A DNA stretch of 64,000 nucleotides, taken from the NCBI RefSeq assembly GCF_013410115.1, contig NZ_JACCCV010000001.1:2108001-2172000 (forward strand), read 5' to 3'. The translations under genes and the position numbers were made by a program. Below, one piece after another: positions 8,593 to 17,859 of the stretch; within the stretch, counting starts at the first letter, position 1, and each line of letters starts with the position of its first letter. Origin of the DNA: Tunturiibacter gelidiferens. Lineage in GTDB: Bacteria; Acidobacteriota; Terriglobia; Terriglobales; Acidobacteriaceae. Under the pieces are notes generated by a model. The model was not told the DNA's origin. It ran no database searches and worked only from the letters and a program-made list of their open reading frames with translations.

Positions 8593-9468
8593 TCAAAGCC
8601 ACAACCAAGCCAAGCCCGCAGCAAACAAAGTCGATAAAAAGTTAACCAGATCATTCCCCACCCACCCCCACTCCTCCACCGTAGCCCCCAGCACACTATC
8701 AAACACCAACCCCGCACAAGCAGACGCGAACACAACACCCGCATCCGTCCAGCTCGCAAACCCACGCGATCCCACCAAGACCACCAGCCCCGCACCCACC
8801 ACCCCACTCAAACTCCCCGCAAGACTCACGCCCCCATCTCTTCCCGCCTGCACCCGTCTAAGCTTCGTGATCAACCAGGTCGGTCCACCCAGCGCCTGCC
8901 CAACCTCCGACGAAACAGTATCCGCCGTAGCCTCGGCCAGCGCCGCCAGACACCCGCCATACCATCCCACGCTATATCGTCCCATAGCCGCGCACAACGC
9001 CGCGACTCCAAGATTCGCCACCACCTGCGAGGCGCGCCTGCCGCTCCGAGCCTCCGCCAGACCACGTGCCTCTTTTCTCCGCCTGCCGAATCGAGTCGCG
9101 GCGAAAGTCAGCACAAACAACGTAATCAAGGCAGACAAGGCAGGTCTCGCAAAAACTCCAGAGCCGATCGGCACTCTCACCACCACCAGCGCTGAAATGA
9201 GACATACCAGCAGTCCCACCCCGGCCGCCGGCAGCGTAGCCGACCGCAGCATCCACACCAACCCCGCAAACCCTACGCTGAATACAACAGGGAAGAGAAG
9301 CGACCGTACCGAACCCGCCTCCGCCGTCGAAAGACCGCTCCACGCCGCTCCCACCAGCAAAGGGACCATCGCCCAAACCAGCCACCCGGACTGCCTCCGG
9401 TCTCGCGCCCTCGGAATGGCCTTTGTCCAGTGCGCATCTCTCAGAGATCCTTGTATTTCCTCGCCCAT
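8593..9468 (-). CDS. DUF92 (TMEM19/VTE6-like) integral membrane protein
   Basis: A 291-residue polytopic protein with several hydrophobic helices. Diagnostic DUF92 motifs are EATADTVSSEVG, the loop GRDGGVSLAGSLSGVVGA, and the closing DSVLGATVEEWGWVGNDLVNFLST. Plant VTE6 in this family phosphorylates phytyl-phosphate; bacterial members are mostly uncharacterised, so a prenyl-phosphate kinase-like role is only an analogy. The start ATG at 9468 has GAGG about 5 bases upstream. It is divergent from the propeller lipoprotein gene. Confidence 0.85.
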   Translation of the reverse strand: MGEEIQGSLRDAHWTKAIPRARDRRQSGWLVWAMVPLLVGAAWSGLSTAEAGSVRSLLFPVVFSVGFAGLVWMLRSATLPAAGVGLLVCLISALVVVRVPIGSGVFARPALSALITLFVLTFAATRFGRRRKEARGLAEARSGRRASQVVANLGVAALCAAMGRYSVGWYGGCLAALAEATADTVSSEVGQALGGPTWLITKLRRVQAGRDGGVSLAGSLSGVVGAGLVVLVGSRGFASWTDAGVVFASACAGLVFDSVLGATVEEWGWVGNDLVNFLSTLFAAGLAWLWL

Positions 9469-9544
9469 CCCAACCTCATGCCATTCCGTGATTTACAATC
9501 GAACCTTGAGCATAGCCAACACCAGCACCAACGCGGGAGCAGTT

Positions 9545-11113
9545 TTGCACTTAGCAAGTATCGAAGCAAAAGGATCCACTCAGTCGCGGTCGCACCTGCG
9601 CCACGTTCGGTCTGCAACTCAGACCCTCCGGTCTACACTCAGCTTCGCAGCCGTCGTCGCCGTCCTGGCCCTGAGCCTGGGATTGCTCAGTGGTTGCGGC
9701 AACAACTACCGCCCCGTCGTCAGCGCCATCAATCCCGTCGGCCCTGCCGCCCAGCCGCAAAAGTTCGCCGTAGCCATCTCCAGCACCGGCACCGCGACCA
9801 ATCCACAACCCGGTCTGCTGACCTTCGTCGACTTCTCGGGAGACACCATCCTCATCACGGCCAATGTAGGCGTGGATCCCTACTACCTCATCCTGAACGG
9901 TGGAACCACCACGAACTCGAACGCGAGCACCGGATTCACGCTCAATAGCGACCACACCTTCACCAGCTTCGACATCGACACCCAGCTGCTCACCAGCCAG
10001 ATCCTCCAGACCACACTGCTCCCCGGCGCCAGCCCGGTCGCAATCCTTCCCGAAGGCATCAACACCTACGTTACCGACCCCACCATTAATCCCGGACAAG
10101 GTGTCATCTCGCAGTTCACCGGCTCCCCCCTTGCACTCCGCCAGCAGCTCAATCCTGCTCCTCCTCTCGCCCCTTGTCCAACCTCGACCCCTTTCACCCC
10201 CGTCTATACCGTCGGAGTCGCGAGTGCACCGCGCGTCTACGCCATCAGCAAGCCTGTTAGCGGCGGCTGCGTAGGTCAGGTCTCCACTATCGAAACGGCC
10301 AGCAATACCATCGACCCCGCGGCGATCGCCGTCGGTCTGGACCCCGTCTACGGTGTGATGACCGCTGACGCCAAGCGCGCCTTCATCCTCAACCAGGGCG
10401 ACGGCACCGTCTCGGTTATCAACGCGCAGACCAACGCGCTCGACACTGTCCCGCCAGGCGCAACCAATCCCATCGCACTCTGCATCGCCCCCCTATGCAC
10501 CAATCCCGCGACGGCCAACCCGCTCTGGGCAGACTTCGCACCCGTTCGCAACGAAGTCGTTGTGGCCAACGCAGGCGATGGCGTCAACCCGGGCTCGCTC
10601 AGCGTCATCAGCATCCCTCTCTGCTCGGCGACTGCTCAGGTCGGCAACCCAAACTGCGACCTGAATAATCCCGTCGACGCCATCGGCTTCGGCACCGTCG
10701 TCGCGACCGTTCCAGTCGGCGTCAACCCGGTCATGGTCGGCGTCCTGCAGGACACCACCAACAGCCGCGCCTACGTCGTAAACAAGGGAAACACGAGCCT
10801 GCCCTGCGCAGCTCCTGGCGTTGCCGTCACAGCCGTCACCACCACCTGCACGGTCTCGGTGATTAACCTCAACACCAACACCGTCATCGCGACCATCCCA
10901 CTTCCTCTTAGCCTCAGCCCAAACGCATCTACCCCGGCCAACAACGGCCATCCGAACTACATCGCTGTCACCAGCGGCACCCCCACTGGCAAGGTCTACG
11001 TCGTATCGCCGGACTCCAACTTCATGACCGTCATCCGCACCGATACGGACGTCATAGACACCACCGTCCCGTTGCAGGGTGGAGGAGTCGCGGTTCGCGT
11101 CACCCAACCTTAG
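9545..11113 (+). CDS. YVTN beta-propeller lipoprotein
   Basis: The secreted lipoprotein has a hydrophobic signal ending in lipobox LLSGC (SFAAVVAVLALSLGLLSGC), then repeated blades such as TADAKRAFILNQGDGTVSVI and TVSVINLNTNTVIATIP that match the YVTN/YncE propeller pattern. The start is uncertain: TTG at 9545 with GGGAG 5 bases upstream is preferred; TTG at 9506 is an alternative. The frame stays open far upstream to 8312, but that stretch is antisense to the DUF92 gene and is not counted. Such propellers are abundant in Acidobacteriota with no assigned substrate. Confidence 0.75.
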   Translation: MHLASIEAKGSTQSRSHLRHVRSATQTLRSTLSFAAVVAVLALSLGLLSGCGNNYRPVVSAINPVGPAAQPQKFAVAISSTGTATNPQPGLLTFVDFSGDTILITANVGVDPYYLILNGGTTTNSNASTGFTLNSDHTFTSFDIDTQLLTSQILQTTLLPGASPVAILPEGINTYVTDPTINPGQGVISQFTGSPLALRQQLNPAPPLAPCPTSTPFTPVYTVGVASAPRVYAISKPVSGGCVGQVSTIETASNTIDPAAIAVGLDPVYGVMTADAKRAFILNQGDGTVSVINAQTNALDTVPPGATNPIALCIAPLCTNPATANPLWADFAPVRNEVVVANAGDGVNPGSLSVISIPLCSATAQVGNPNCDLNNPVDAIGFGTVVATVPVGVNPVMVGVLQDTTNSRAYVVNKGNTSLPCAAPGVAVTAVTTTCTVSVINLNTNTVIATIPLPLSLSPNASTPANNGHPNYIAVTSGTPTGKVYVVSPDSNFMTVIRTDTDVIDTTVPLQGGGVAVRVTQP

Positions 11114-11178
11114 AGCAAAGCAAACGACGGCTGTAGCAGCACGATAATCCCAATAAGCAACCGACACCCCCTGCAAGT

Positions 11179-11303
11179 CGTCATCTCGACCGAAGTCGCG
11201 CAGCCTCATCGCGCGACGCAGTGGATTGCGGCCACAGCTCTCAGTTGCAGCGAACCGATTCATGCTGCGGTACCCGTCAAGACCCCGGTATTTCGTCTTT
11301 GCC
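11179..11303 (+). repeat. Family B structured repeat, copy 3 (long form)
   Basis: CGTCATCTCGACCGAA, then stem GTCGCGC (11195-11201), loop AGCCTCATC, stem GCGCGAC (11211-11217), GCAGTGGA, then about 54 bases absent from copies 1 and 2 (with GCAGC...GCTGC complementarity), then GACCCCGGTATTTCGTCTTTG. The long form matches the copy at 62166 almost base for base outside the stem. This element fills much of the 300-base gap between the lipoprotein and anti-sigma genes. Confidence 0.85.
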
Positions 11304-11356
11304 TCTAGCAGCCAGTTCGAAGCCCTGAAACACCGCAGCGGATTCATCGGACACAA

Positions 11357-11388
11357 AAAGAAGCCATCCCGCAGAGGATGGCTTCTTT
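11357..11388. terminator. Bidirectional rho-independent terminator
   Basis: Perfect 13-bp stem AAAGAAGCCATCC (11357-11369) / GGATGGCTTCTTT (11376-11388) with a 6-base loop. The A and T runs at the stem ends supply U-tracts in both directions. It lies between the converging lipoprotein gene and the anti-sigma gene and can end both transcripts. Confidence 0.9.
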
Positions 11389-11414
11389 CGTTCTATTCGA
11401 TCCAACGATGAGGC

Positions 11415-12314
11415 TTACTCGCCGGCAGCCGCGCCGACCAGGATAATCGGCAGAGTCGGTGTCGCCGCTCCGCCCTCATCCTCCACGGTCACACCGAACG
11501 CCTTCGCCTCGACGCCCTTAGGCAGCGGCGGCATAATCACACTGGCGTTTCCGCGCGCATCCGGACGGAACGTACCCGCCGGAATCGGATTCTGACCTTC
11601 GCCGGCTGGAATCAGCCAAAGCTCATACGTCTTCGACGGCTGCAGCGGTTGAAGATTCGCCGCCAGGAAGATCAGCGTTCCCTTGCTCGCAACATAGGTT
11701 GCTCTGCCTTGCGGAACAGCCGGTGGCGCGCCCTTCACGTTCAGCGTCACTCTCAGCGCGGAGCTGTCGGTGATCGCATCCAGAACCTGGCGCGCCGCCG
11801 CCGCATCCGCGGTCAGGTGATCGATCCTGCTGGTCTGCTCGGTCACAGCGCTGCGAAGCGTCTCCCGCTCCTTGTAAAGATCGCCCGCTGCCACGGCCAG
11901 ACCTGCGGCAACCGCCCAGCCGACCCACGGCAGAACCCCGCCGGCAAACCCGCGCTTCGGCGGTTCTTCCTCAGTCGAGTAAATGCTTCCCGCCCCACGT
12001 CCAAACCCTTCGTTCGCAGCAACGCTCCCACTCGAACTGGCAACAGCGGCAGTCTCGGCAGAACGATCGATCGGAATTGCCTTCTTCTCGCGGCCCACCT
12101 GCTTCATCAACCGCTCGCGAGAGTCTGCAGACGGCGACTGCATCTCCACCGTATGGGCATACACTGCGAGATCGCCTTGAATCTCGGCCAACTCCCGCCG
12201 CGCCTCCCCGGACCGCTCCACATAAGCGGCAATCTCCGCCATCTCTTCCGGGGGAAGGAGCTGCATGGCAAACAACGCAAGATCTTCTGATGTGATACGC
12301 CGTGGCTCGCTCAT
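11415..12314 (-). CDS. Anti-sigma factor (RskA/anti-sigma-K family)
   Basis: A single-pass membrane anti-sigma factor of 299 residues. The cytosolic N-terminus (1-120, DLALFAMQLLPPEEMAEIAAYVE) resembles the sigma-binding zinc-finger-like fold, a transmembrane helix follows near 124-144, then a coiled-coil stretch (150-185) and the C-terminal RskA domain (about 190-299, with SKTYELWLIPAGEG and AFGVTVEDEGGAATPT). The start overlaps the stop of the sigma gene by 4 bases, so the two are translationally coupled. The canonical HxxxCxxC zinc ligands are not visible in the N-terminus. Confidence 0.9.
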   Translation of the reverse strand: MSEPRRITSEDLALFAMQLLPPEEMAEIAAYVERSGEARRELAEIQGDLAVYAHTVEMQSPSADSRERLMKQVGREKKAIPIDRSAETAAVASSSGSVAANEGFGRGAGSIYSTEEEPPKRGFAGGVLPWVGWAVAAGLAVAAGDLYKERETLRSAVTEQTSRIDHLTADAAAARQVLDAITDSSALRVTLNVKGAPPAVPQGRATYVASKGTLIFLAANLQPLQPSKTYELWLIPAGEGQNPIPAGTFRPDARGNASVIMPPLPKGVEAKAFGVTVEDEGGAATPTLPIILVGAAAGE

Positions 12315-12886
12315 GCTGGGAACGCCTTTCTCAGCGAGGTCAGCGCGCTGCGGATTCTTGTCTTCACTGTCCCGAGTGGATCGCCCGTCATCTCCGCGAT
12401 CTCAGAGTGCGTCAAGCCATCAAAAAATGCCATCTCCAGCGTCTTCCGCTGCTCCACCGGCAGCAGATTGATCACCGCTCTCGCCTTCTCCATCAAAGAA
12501 TTTCGTTCAGCTTCGTTCGCCAGGTTGTAGTTCGAAGCCAGCGACATATCGTCGACCGATTCCATCGGGCGCTTCCTGCGCAGTGCATCGATCGACCGAT
12601 TTCTCGATACCACCGCGAGCCAGCCACCAAGACTTCCGCGAGTTGCAACAAAGCCATCAGGATTACGCCAGATCTGCATGAATATTTCCTGGAGCACGTC
12701 CTCCGCCGCGGCCGGGTCTCTGAGGACCCGAAGGGCCACCGAGTACACAACCTTCGAATAGCGGTCGAACAGCGCCGCCATGGCGTACTCGTCCCCCCTC
12801 TGCACAAGGCCAAGCAGAACAGAGTCGTCCTGCCCCGAGGGTGGTGGTGAATTCACGAGTCCCGTTTCTCTGTACATAAAACGCAC
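12311..12886 (-). CDS. ECF-family RNA polymerase sigma factor (SigK-like)
   Basis: A 191-residue extracytoplasmic-function sigma factor. Region 2 includes AALFDRYSKVVYSVALRVLRDPAAAEDVLQEIFMQIWRNP; region 4 includes LPVEQRKTLEMAFFDGLTHSEIAEMTGDPLGTVKTRIRSALTSLRK. It pairs with the downstream RskA-like anti-sigma factor, so it is expected to be held at the membrane until an envelope signal triggers release. GTG at 12886 and ATG at 12877 are both possible starts; neither has a strong ribosome-binding site. Confidence 0.92.
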   Translation of the reverse strand: MRFMYRETGLVNSPPPSGQDDSVLLGLVQRGDEYAMAALFDRYSKVVYSVALRVLRDPAAAEDVLQEIFMQIWRNPDGFVATRGSLGGWLAVVSRNRSIDALRRKRPMESVDDMSLASNYNLANEAERNSLMEKARAVINLLPVEQRKTLEMAFFDGLTHSEIAEMTGDPLGTVKTRIRSALTSLRKAFPA

Positions 12887-13113
12887 CCACTACAATTGCA
12901 GATTGCAAAAAGCGCCAAGTATTTAGGTCCCCTCAGGCAACCCTATGTAACCACAAAGAAGTTACTCTATCTACTGCACACCAGAGCTACTTTACCCGAA
13001 AAATCAACCTGCGGCAGACTTCATGCTTCCCGCGTATCGAATATGCAATGTCATTCTCATAAAGAAATTCAGCCGACTTTGTTCGTTCCGATTCAGACAG
13101 CAGACCCAACCCG

Positions 13114-13908
13114 ATGAGCAATCCCATCCACCTTCAGCGCAGCAAGTCACCAAAGTCCCGCATCGACAAGCTTCTCGTCGATCACGGCCACGCAGCCTCC
13201 CGCGAACGTGCACAAGCTCTCATCCTCGCAGGCCGCGTCCTCGTCGACGAGCAGCGCATTGACAAACCCGGTACTCCTGTCTCCTCCGATGCAGTAATCC
13301 GCCTCCTCGGCTCCGACCTCAAATACGTCAGCCGCGGCGGCCTCAAACTCGAGCGTGCCCTCGCCCACTGGTCCATCGACCTCACCAACCTCCCCTGTGT
13401 CGACATCGGTGCCTCCACCGGCGGCTTCACCGACTGCATGCTCCAAAACGGCGCACAATCTGTCCTGGCTATCGACACCGGCTACGGCCAGATCGCTCAA
13501 AAACTGCGCGACGATCCCCGAGTCACTCTCCGCGAGCGCACCAACGCGCGCCTTCTCACCCCAGGCGAACTCCTCATACCCCACACGCCCACCCCATCCT
13601 TCATCGCGATGGACGTCTCCTTCATCTCCGCGACCCTCGTCCTGCCCGCAGTCCTCGCAGCCCTCAGCACTCCCGATCAACCCTGGCAGGGCACCACCAT
13701 CATCCTCGTCAAGCCCCAGTTCGAAGCCGGTCGTGCCAACATCGGCAAGGGCGGCATCGTCCGCGATCCCGACGCCCGCCAGGCCGCCATCGAGCGCGTC
13801 CGCGAGTGTGTCGTCGAGCAGCACGGCACCGCCATCGACCTCATCGACTCTCCCATCCTCGGCATGGAAGGCAACCACGAGTACCTCCTCCACACCCGCT
13901 TCCTCTAG
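13114..13908 (+). CDS. tlyA: TlyA-family rRNA 2'-O-methyltransferase
   Basis: Predicted to methylate 16S and/or 23S rRNA ribose. An N-terminal S4 RNA-binding domain (about 10-70, RIDKLLVDHGHAASRERAQ through VSRGGLKLERAL) is followed by a FtsJ-like Rossmann domain with SAM motif CVDIGASTGGFTDCML and the family's VKPQFEAGR segment and GNHEYLLH ending. The 264-residue length matches TlyA. These proteins are often called hemolysin A, but the methyltransferase role is better supported. It is divergent from the sigma gene. Confidence 0.92.
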   Translation: MSNPIHLQRSKSPKSRIDKLLVDHGHAASRERAQALILAGRVLVDEQRIDKPGTPVSSDAVIRLLGSDLKYVSRGGLKLERALAHWSIDLTNLPCVDIGASTGGFTDCMLQNGAQSVLAIDTGYGQIAQKLRDDPRVTLRERTNARLLTPGELLIPHTPTPSFIAMDVSFISATLVLPAVLAALSTPDQPWQGTTIILVKPQFEAGRANIGKGGIVRDPDARQAAIERVRECVVEQHGTAIDLIDSPILGMEGNHEYLLHTRFL

Positions 13909-13920
13909 CGTTCTTTCGTT

Positions 13921-14178
13921 GTCATTCCGCATCGAAGCGAAGGAATCCGCCTTTGCCTTCGCCCTTCACCCATCACCCCTTGCCCTTCGCCCCTTGCCGT
14001 TGCCTGTTCTTTTGTTTGTCATTCCGCAGCGAAGCGGAGGAATCTGCGGTTGCCCTTGCCGTTGCATGTCCTTCCTATTTGTCATTCCGCAGCGAAGCGA
14101 AGGAATCTGCTTTTGCCTTGCCCTTCGCCGTTGCCTGTTCTTTTGCTCGTCATTCCGCAGCGAAGCGAAGGAATCTGC
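13921..14178 (+). repeat. Family A interspersed repeat cluster (four 30-bp units)
   Basis: Four 30-bp units of form GTCATTCCGC...GGAATCTGC start at 13921, 14018, 14081 and 14149. Copies 2-4 differ at one or two bases; copy 1 is more divergent. ATTCC and GGAAT are complementary. Unit spacings are 97, 63 and 68 bases, separated by pyrimidine-rich spacers themselves partly repeated (TTGCCGTTGCCTGTTCTTTTG before units 2 and 4). It fills the 312-base gap between tlyA and the AsmA-like gene; nothing else is seen there. Confidence 0.85.
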
Positions 14179-14220
14179 TTTTGCCTTCGCAGATCGCTCT
14201 CGCCTGTTGTAGCCAATCGA

Positions 14221-16461
14221 TCAGTGCTTACCGAGCAAACCACCCAACGCATTGCTCAGAGGATCAGCAGCATTCGTTCCCTTCTTCTGCCCCTTCGCGC
14301 CGCCAAGCAGACCCTGCGCCGCACCAACTCCCACACCTGTCGCAAGACTCGCAACATTCGGGCTGAACGTAGGATTGCTCGTCGTCCCGCCAATGGCCAC
14401 AGGAATCCCCGACTTCAGTACACTCCCCGCAATCCCTCCCAGCGCAGCTCCACCTGTACTCCCGCCCGGAATGAACCCAGACAGCGCCCCAGCCAGCCCA
14501 GCGGCGGTACCACCTCCAGAGCTGGCCTGCTGCGTCCCGCCTCCGCCAATTGACAAGCCCGTCAGCTTCAGCACCACGTTGTAATTCAACGCGCCCCCGG
14601 CACTCACACTCCCCGCGCCAGTCGCCGTCCCCACGCCCGCCACATCCAGGGCGATATTATCCGTCCGAATATTTCCGCCCTCTTCCCGCACATTCATACT
14701 CAAAGAACGAATCGTAGTCCCCGATCCGGTAGAAGAAGTAATCCTCCCTCCCGTAAACGACGACAGCGCCTGCAGCTTCGATCCCAGATCAAACCCCGCA
14801 AGCTGCGTGTTGTTAATCTTCACCGGACCGCTGATCACAGGAGTCGCCGTCGTCCCCGTCACTGCGAGCGTCGTCGTCACCGTTCCTCCCTGCAGCCGCG
14901 AGCCCTGCGGCAGATGCACTCCGAGCGCAGGCAGAAACGCCTCAAGCTCGTTGATCGAAAGCGCGTTGCCAACCACCTTCAGATTAAGCGCCGTTGAAGG
15001 TCCACTCATCTCATAGGTGCCCGAGAGATTGATCACCGCGCTACCAATCGTCACCACCGCCTGCTGCACCACGCCGTTCCTCGCCTGCTCATTCTGCGAC
15101 AGCGTGAACTGCAACTGCACCGGCTTGGCCGACGGAACACCATCCTTCGCCAGCTTGATTCCCGCAACGCTCGCCGCTCCCTGCGCGTTCAACGTCTGCC
15201 CATTCGACTGAATCTTTGCTTGCACATCCGCCACGCCGCTAATCCCCGCATCCGGCGGCACCACTCCCGCCGTGCCAATCTCCACATGCTTCAGGTTCAC
15301 CACCGCATTCAGCGGAGTGCTCGCATTATTCGCCTGATTGAACGGACCAGCCGTACCGTTCGCGCTCACGCTTCCGCCATTCGGCAACTGCCCGCTCAAG
15401 CTGAACGGCGAGGCGCTCTTCGGAGACAGATTCGTCACCTGAGCATTCACCTGGCTGTAGACCGCACTACCCTGTTTGCCCGCCGTCGCCAGCGTAATCG
15501 TTCCATTCTTCAGCTGCGCATCGTCGACAGAGAGGTTATCGAGCATCGTCGCCCCCTCTGCATTCGGATTTTTAGGCTTCGGCTGCTTCGGCCCATTACT
15601 CTGGACCAGCGTCAGCTTCGGAGTATCCACCAGCAGCTTCGTCACATGCATCTGCGTCCCGCTCCACGCCGCATCCAGCACCAGGTTATCTATCGTCCCG
15701 GTAACGCCATCGGAAGCGTCCGCAAACCCCGCGGCCAACGGGTCCAGATGTTTGATCTCAAGATGTCCCGAAAAAGGCGTCGCAGACGCATCCTGCTGAT
15801 TGAACGGCCCCGCCGAACCCTTCAGCTCCACCGTCCCTCCAGCCGGCAAACCAGCCGAAGCCTCAAACGGAAACGACTTCGTAAACGCAAAGTCCTTCAC
15901 CTTCAAGTTCACATTTTCGTACACACGATTGGGCGCGCTCGCCGCTCCCGTTGTTCCCGGCCCGGCCCCGACGGTAATCCGCCCATTCTCGACGTTCACC
16001 TCGCCCACCGTCAGGTTCGGAAACGCCTGCTTCGTCTCCTCACTCTGCGCCGGCTGGCTTCCGGTGCCAATCGTGGAGTAGTTCCAAGTGCCATTCGCCG
16101 CGCGCAGCAGCTGAATCTTCGGCGACTGCATCGAAAACCCGCGAATAATCACCTGTTTACTCAGAATCAAAGGAAACAGCTCCACCCCAATCTTCACCGT
16201 ATCGGCCTGGATGAAGGGCTGCGTGCTGAACCGCGGATCATCGGCAACCACAGTATTCTCCGCCACCAGGCTACCCGTCAGCACCGAAAGATTCACTTTC
16301 CCGATCGTCACCTTTCGCCCCAGTGACTTGGTCAACGTCGACTCAATCTTTGCCTTGAAGCTATCCGTGTTGAGGAACAGCGGCACACAAACAGCCGCAA
16401 GGACGATCAGCGCCAGAACAGCACCCACCGCAATCAGGATCAACCGTGCCGGTTTTCCCAT
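14221..16461 (-). CDS. AsmA-family envelope protein
   Basis: A 746-residue protein with one N-terminal transmembrane helix (about 6-28, LILIAVGAVLALIVLAAVCV) followed by a long beta-rich periplasmic region. The opening FKAKIESTLTKSLGRKVTIGKVNLSV and the C-terminal block with FDLGSKLQALSSFTG and TGGGALNYNVVLKL-like strands are typical of AsmA/TamB-related proteins, now viewed as lipid-transfer or OM-assembly factors. ATG at 16461 is preferred over an upstream in-frame ATG because GAGGTGA precedes it and the anchor follows at once. The C-terminus is unusually Gly/Ala-rich. Confidence 0.85.
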   Translation of the reverse strand: MGKPARLILIAVGAVLALIVLAAVCVPLFLNTDSFKAKIESTLTKSLGRKVTIGKVNLSVLTGSLVAENTVVADDPRFSTQPFIQADTVKIGVELFPLILSKQVIIRGFSMQSPKIQLLRAANGTWNYSTIGTGSQPAQSEETKQAFPNLTVGEVNVENGRITVGAGPGTTGAASAPNRVYENVNLKVKDFAFTKSFPFEASAGLPAGGTVELKGSAGPFNQQDASATPFSGHLEIKHLDPLAAGFADASDGVTGTIDNLVLDAAWSGTQMHVTKLLVDTPKLTLVQSNGPKQPKPKNPNAEGATMLDNLSVDDAQLKNGTITLATAGKQGSAVYSQVNAQVTNLSPKSASPFSLSGQLPNGGSVSANGTAGPFNQANNASTPLNAVVNLKHVEIGTAGVVPPDAGISGVADVQAKIQSNGQTLNAQGAASVAGIKLAKDGVPSAKPVQLQFTLSQNEQARNGVVQQAVVTIGSAVINLSGTYEMSGPSTALNLKVVGNALSINELEAFLPALGVHLPQGSRLQGGTVTTTLAVTGTTATPVISGPVKINNTQLAGFDLGSKLQALSSFTGGRITSSTGSGTTIRSLSMNVREEGGNIRTDNIALDVAGVGTATGAGSVSAGGALNYNVVLKLTGLSIGGGGTQQASSGGGTAAGLAGALSGFIPGGSTGGAALGGIAGSVLKSGIPVAIGGTTSNPTFSPNVASLATGVGVGAAQGLLGGAKGQKKGTNAADPLSNALGGLLGKH

Positions 16462-16670
16462 GCCATCACCTCGTCCGTACCGTATCCAATTGTGATGCCA
16501 CCGCCAAAATCGATGTTGCACGCCAACTCGAAAGCGGTTCGAGACAGAAGGGAGTGCGGTTCGGAGAGGACCTCCTCTCCCCTCATCCGGCAAAGGTATA
16601 GCCGCCGTTTTCCTTCAGAGCTAGAGATTACGTCTCATGGCGAATCGACGCAAACGGACCGGCTCGCAAA

Positions 16671-16714
16671 CTGACCCGCTCGCTGACCCGCTGACTCGCT
16701 GACTAGCTGACTGG
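16671..16714 (+). repeat. 8-bp tandem repeat (CTGACNNG)
   Basis: CTGACCCG, CTGACTCG, CTGACTAG and CTGACTGG run head to tail at 16683-16714, with a further unit at 16671 offset by four bases. It lies in the 318-base gap between the AsmA-like gene and nadK, which holds nothing else recognisable. Confidence 0.7.
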
Positions 16715-16779
16715 CCCACCATCTTCGGCGCAGCAATCCTCTACGAAGCATTGCCACCCTACAGTTACACTAAAGATCC

Positions 16780-17637
16780 ATGCTCCAGGCCGCCATTATC
16801 TCCAAGCCGCAGAAGCCGGAACTCGCCGGGATCCTCCGCGATCTCATCGCGTGGCTCGAAGCTCGCAACTACCACTACCTTCTCGACCCCGACAGCGCCG
16901 CCTACGTCTCGGGCGTCAACCCCATCGCCCGCGTAGACCTCCCCAACCACAAGCCAAACCTGGTCATCGTCCTCGGTGGCGACGGCACCCTCCTCGCGGC
17001 GGCCCGCGCCTTCGCCCGCACCACCACCCCCATCCTCAGCGTCAACCTCGGCTCCCTCGGCTTCCTCACCGAGATTCCCCTCTCCGAACTCTACCCCACC
17101 CTTGAAGCCTGGTGCGACAACTGCGCCGAAATCGAGGTTCGCAGCATGATGCGAGCCGAGATCATCCGCGACGGCCACATCGTCAAGCAGTGGGACGCCC
17201 TCAACGACGTCGTAGTCGCCAAAGGAACCATCGCCCGCATGGGCGACTTCTCCGTCGAGATCGACCAGCAGGCCGTCGCCACCTTCCGCGCCGACGGCAT
17301 CATCGTCTCCACCCCTACCGGCTCCACCGCATACAACCTCGCCGCCGACGGGCCCATTGTCATGCCCAGCGTCAACGCCATGCTGGTCACCCCCATCTGT
17401 CCCCACCTGCTCACCATTCGCCCCATCGTCGTCCCAGGCGACTCCACCGTCAGCGTTGAAGTAGTCGGCGTCCCCAACGAGATCTACCTCACCGTCGACG
17501 GCCAGGAAGCAGTCCAGCTCAAGCTCGGCGACCTGGTCCACTGCCAGCGCTCCGAAGCCAGCGTCCGCCTCCTTCGCCACAGCCCCAACGGCCTCTTCAG
17601 CGTCCTACGCTCCAAACTCAAATGGGGCGAGCGCTAG
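16780..17637 (+). CDS. nadK: NAD kinase
   Basis: Phosphorylates NAD+ to NADP+ in the cytoplasm. Family signatures in the 285-residue protein are GGDGT at 66-70, NLGSLGFLTE near 90-99, and the GSTAYNLAADGPIVMP nucleotide-binding segment followed by CPHLLTIRPIVVPGD. The length fits bacterial NadK. The ribosome-binding site is weak. A family C repeat begins inside the stop codon. Confidence 0.95.
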   Translation: MLQAAIISKPQKPELAGILRDLIAWLEARNYHYLLDPDSAAYVSGVNPIARVDLPNHKPNLVIVLGGDGTLLAAARAFARTTTPILSVNLGSLGFLTEIPLSELYPTLEAWCDNCAEIEVRSMMRAEIIRDGHIVKQWDALNDVVVAKGTIARMGDFSVEIDQQAVATFRADGIIVSTPTGSTAYNLAADGPIVMPSVNAMLVTPICPHLLTIRPIVVPGDSTVSVEVVGVPNEIYLTVDGQEAVQLKLGDLVHCQRSEASVRLLRHSPNGLFSVLRSKLKWGER

Positions 17638-17812
17638 CACTTCGTGCGGTATACCCTTCGGGTGGGCCTCCCGATGGTCGGCATCAGGGTCCTTCCTCCG
17701 AGCAACGCGAGGACCAGCAGCCATCATTCCAGAAAGAAAAGGTATACAAGTCACGAAGTGACCGCCCTCCGCGCAGGAGGCCCGTCCGGCAGGACACCCG
17801 CGCAGCGGGCTC
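17637..17812 (+). repeat. Family C structured repeat, copy 1
   Basis: The right part is GGTATACAA followed by three hairpins: GTCAC-GAA-GTGAC (17750-17762), CCTCC-GCGCA-GGAGG (17766-17780) and GTCC-GGCA-GGAC (17784-17795), then a fourth CCCGC-GCA-GCGGG. The left part GCAC-TTC-GTGC followed by GGTATACC (17637-17655) looks like an inverted version of the first module, giving a MITE-like layout. Related copies lie at 56218 and 63404. Confidence 0.8.
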
Positions 17813-17859
17813 AAAAATAAATTCGAAAAAGATGGCTTATTTTTCAGCGTCCAAAAAGT

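Noticed and set aside
8312..9544. In-frame extension upstream of the YVTN lipoprotein
   Set aside because: It runs antisense through the DUF92 gene and repeat DNA. The signal peptide and lipobox lie far downstream, so the true start is near 9545.
13921..14178. CRISPR array
   Set aside because: The four units have unequal spacing (63-97 bases), spacers that repeat each other, and no cas genes. They fit an interspersed palindromic repeat family.
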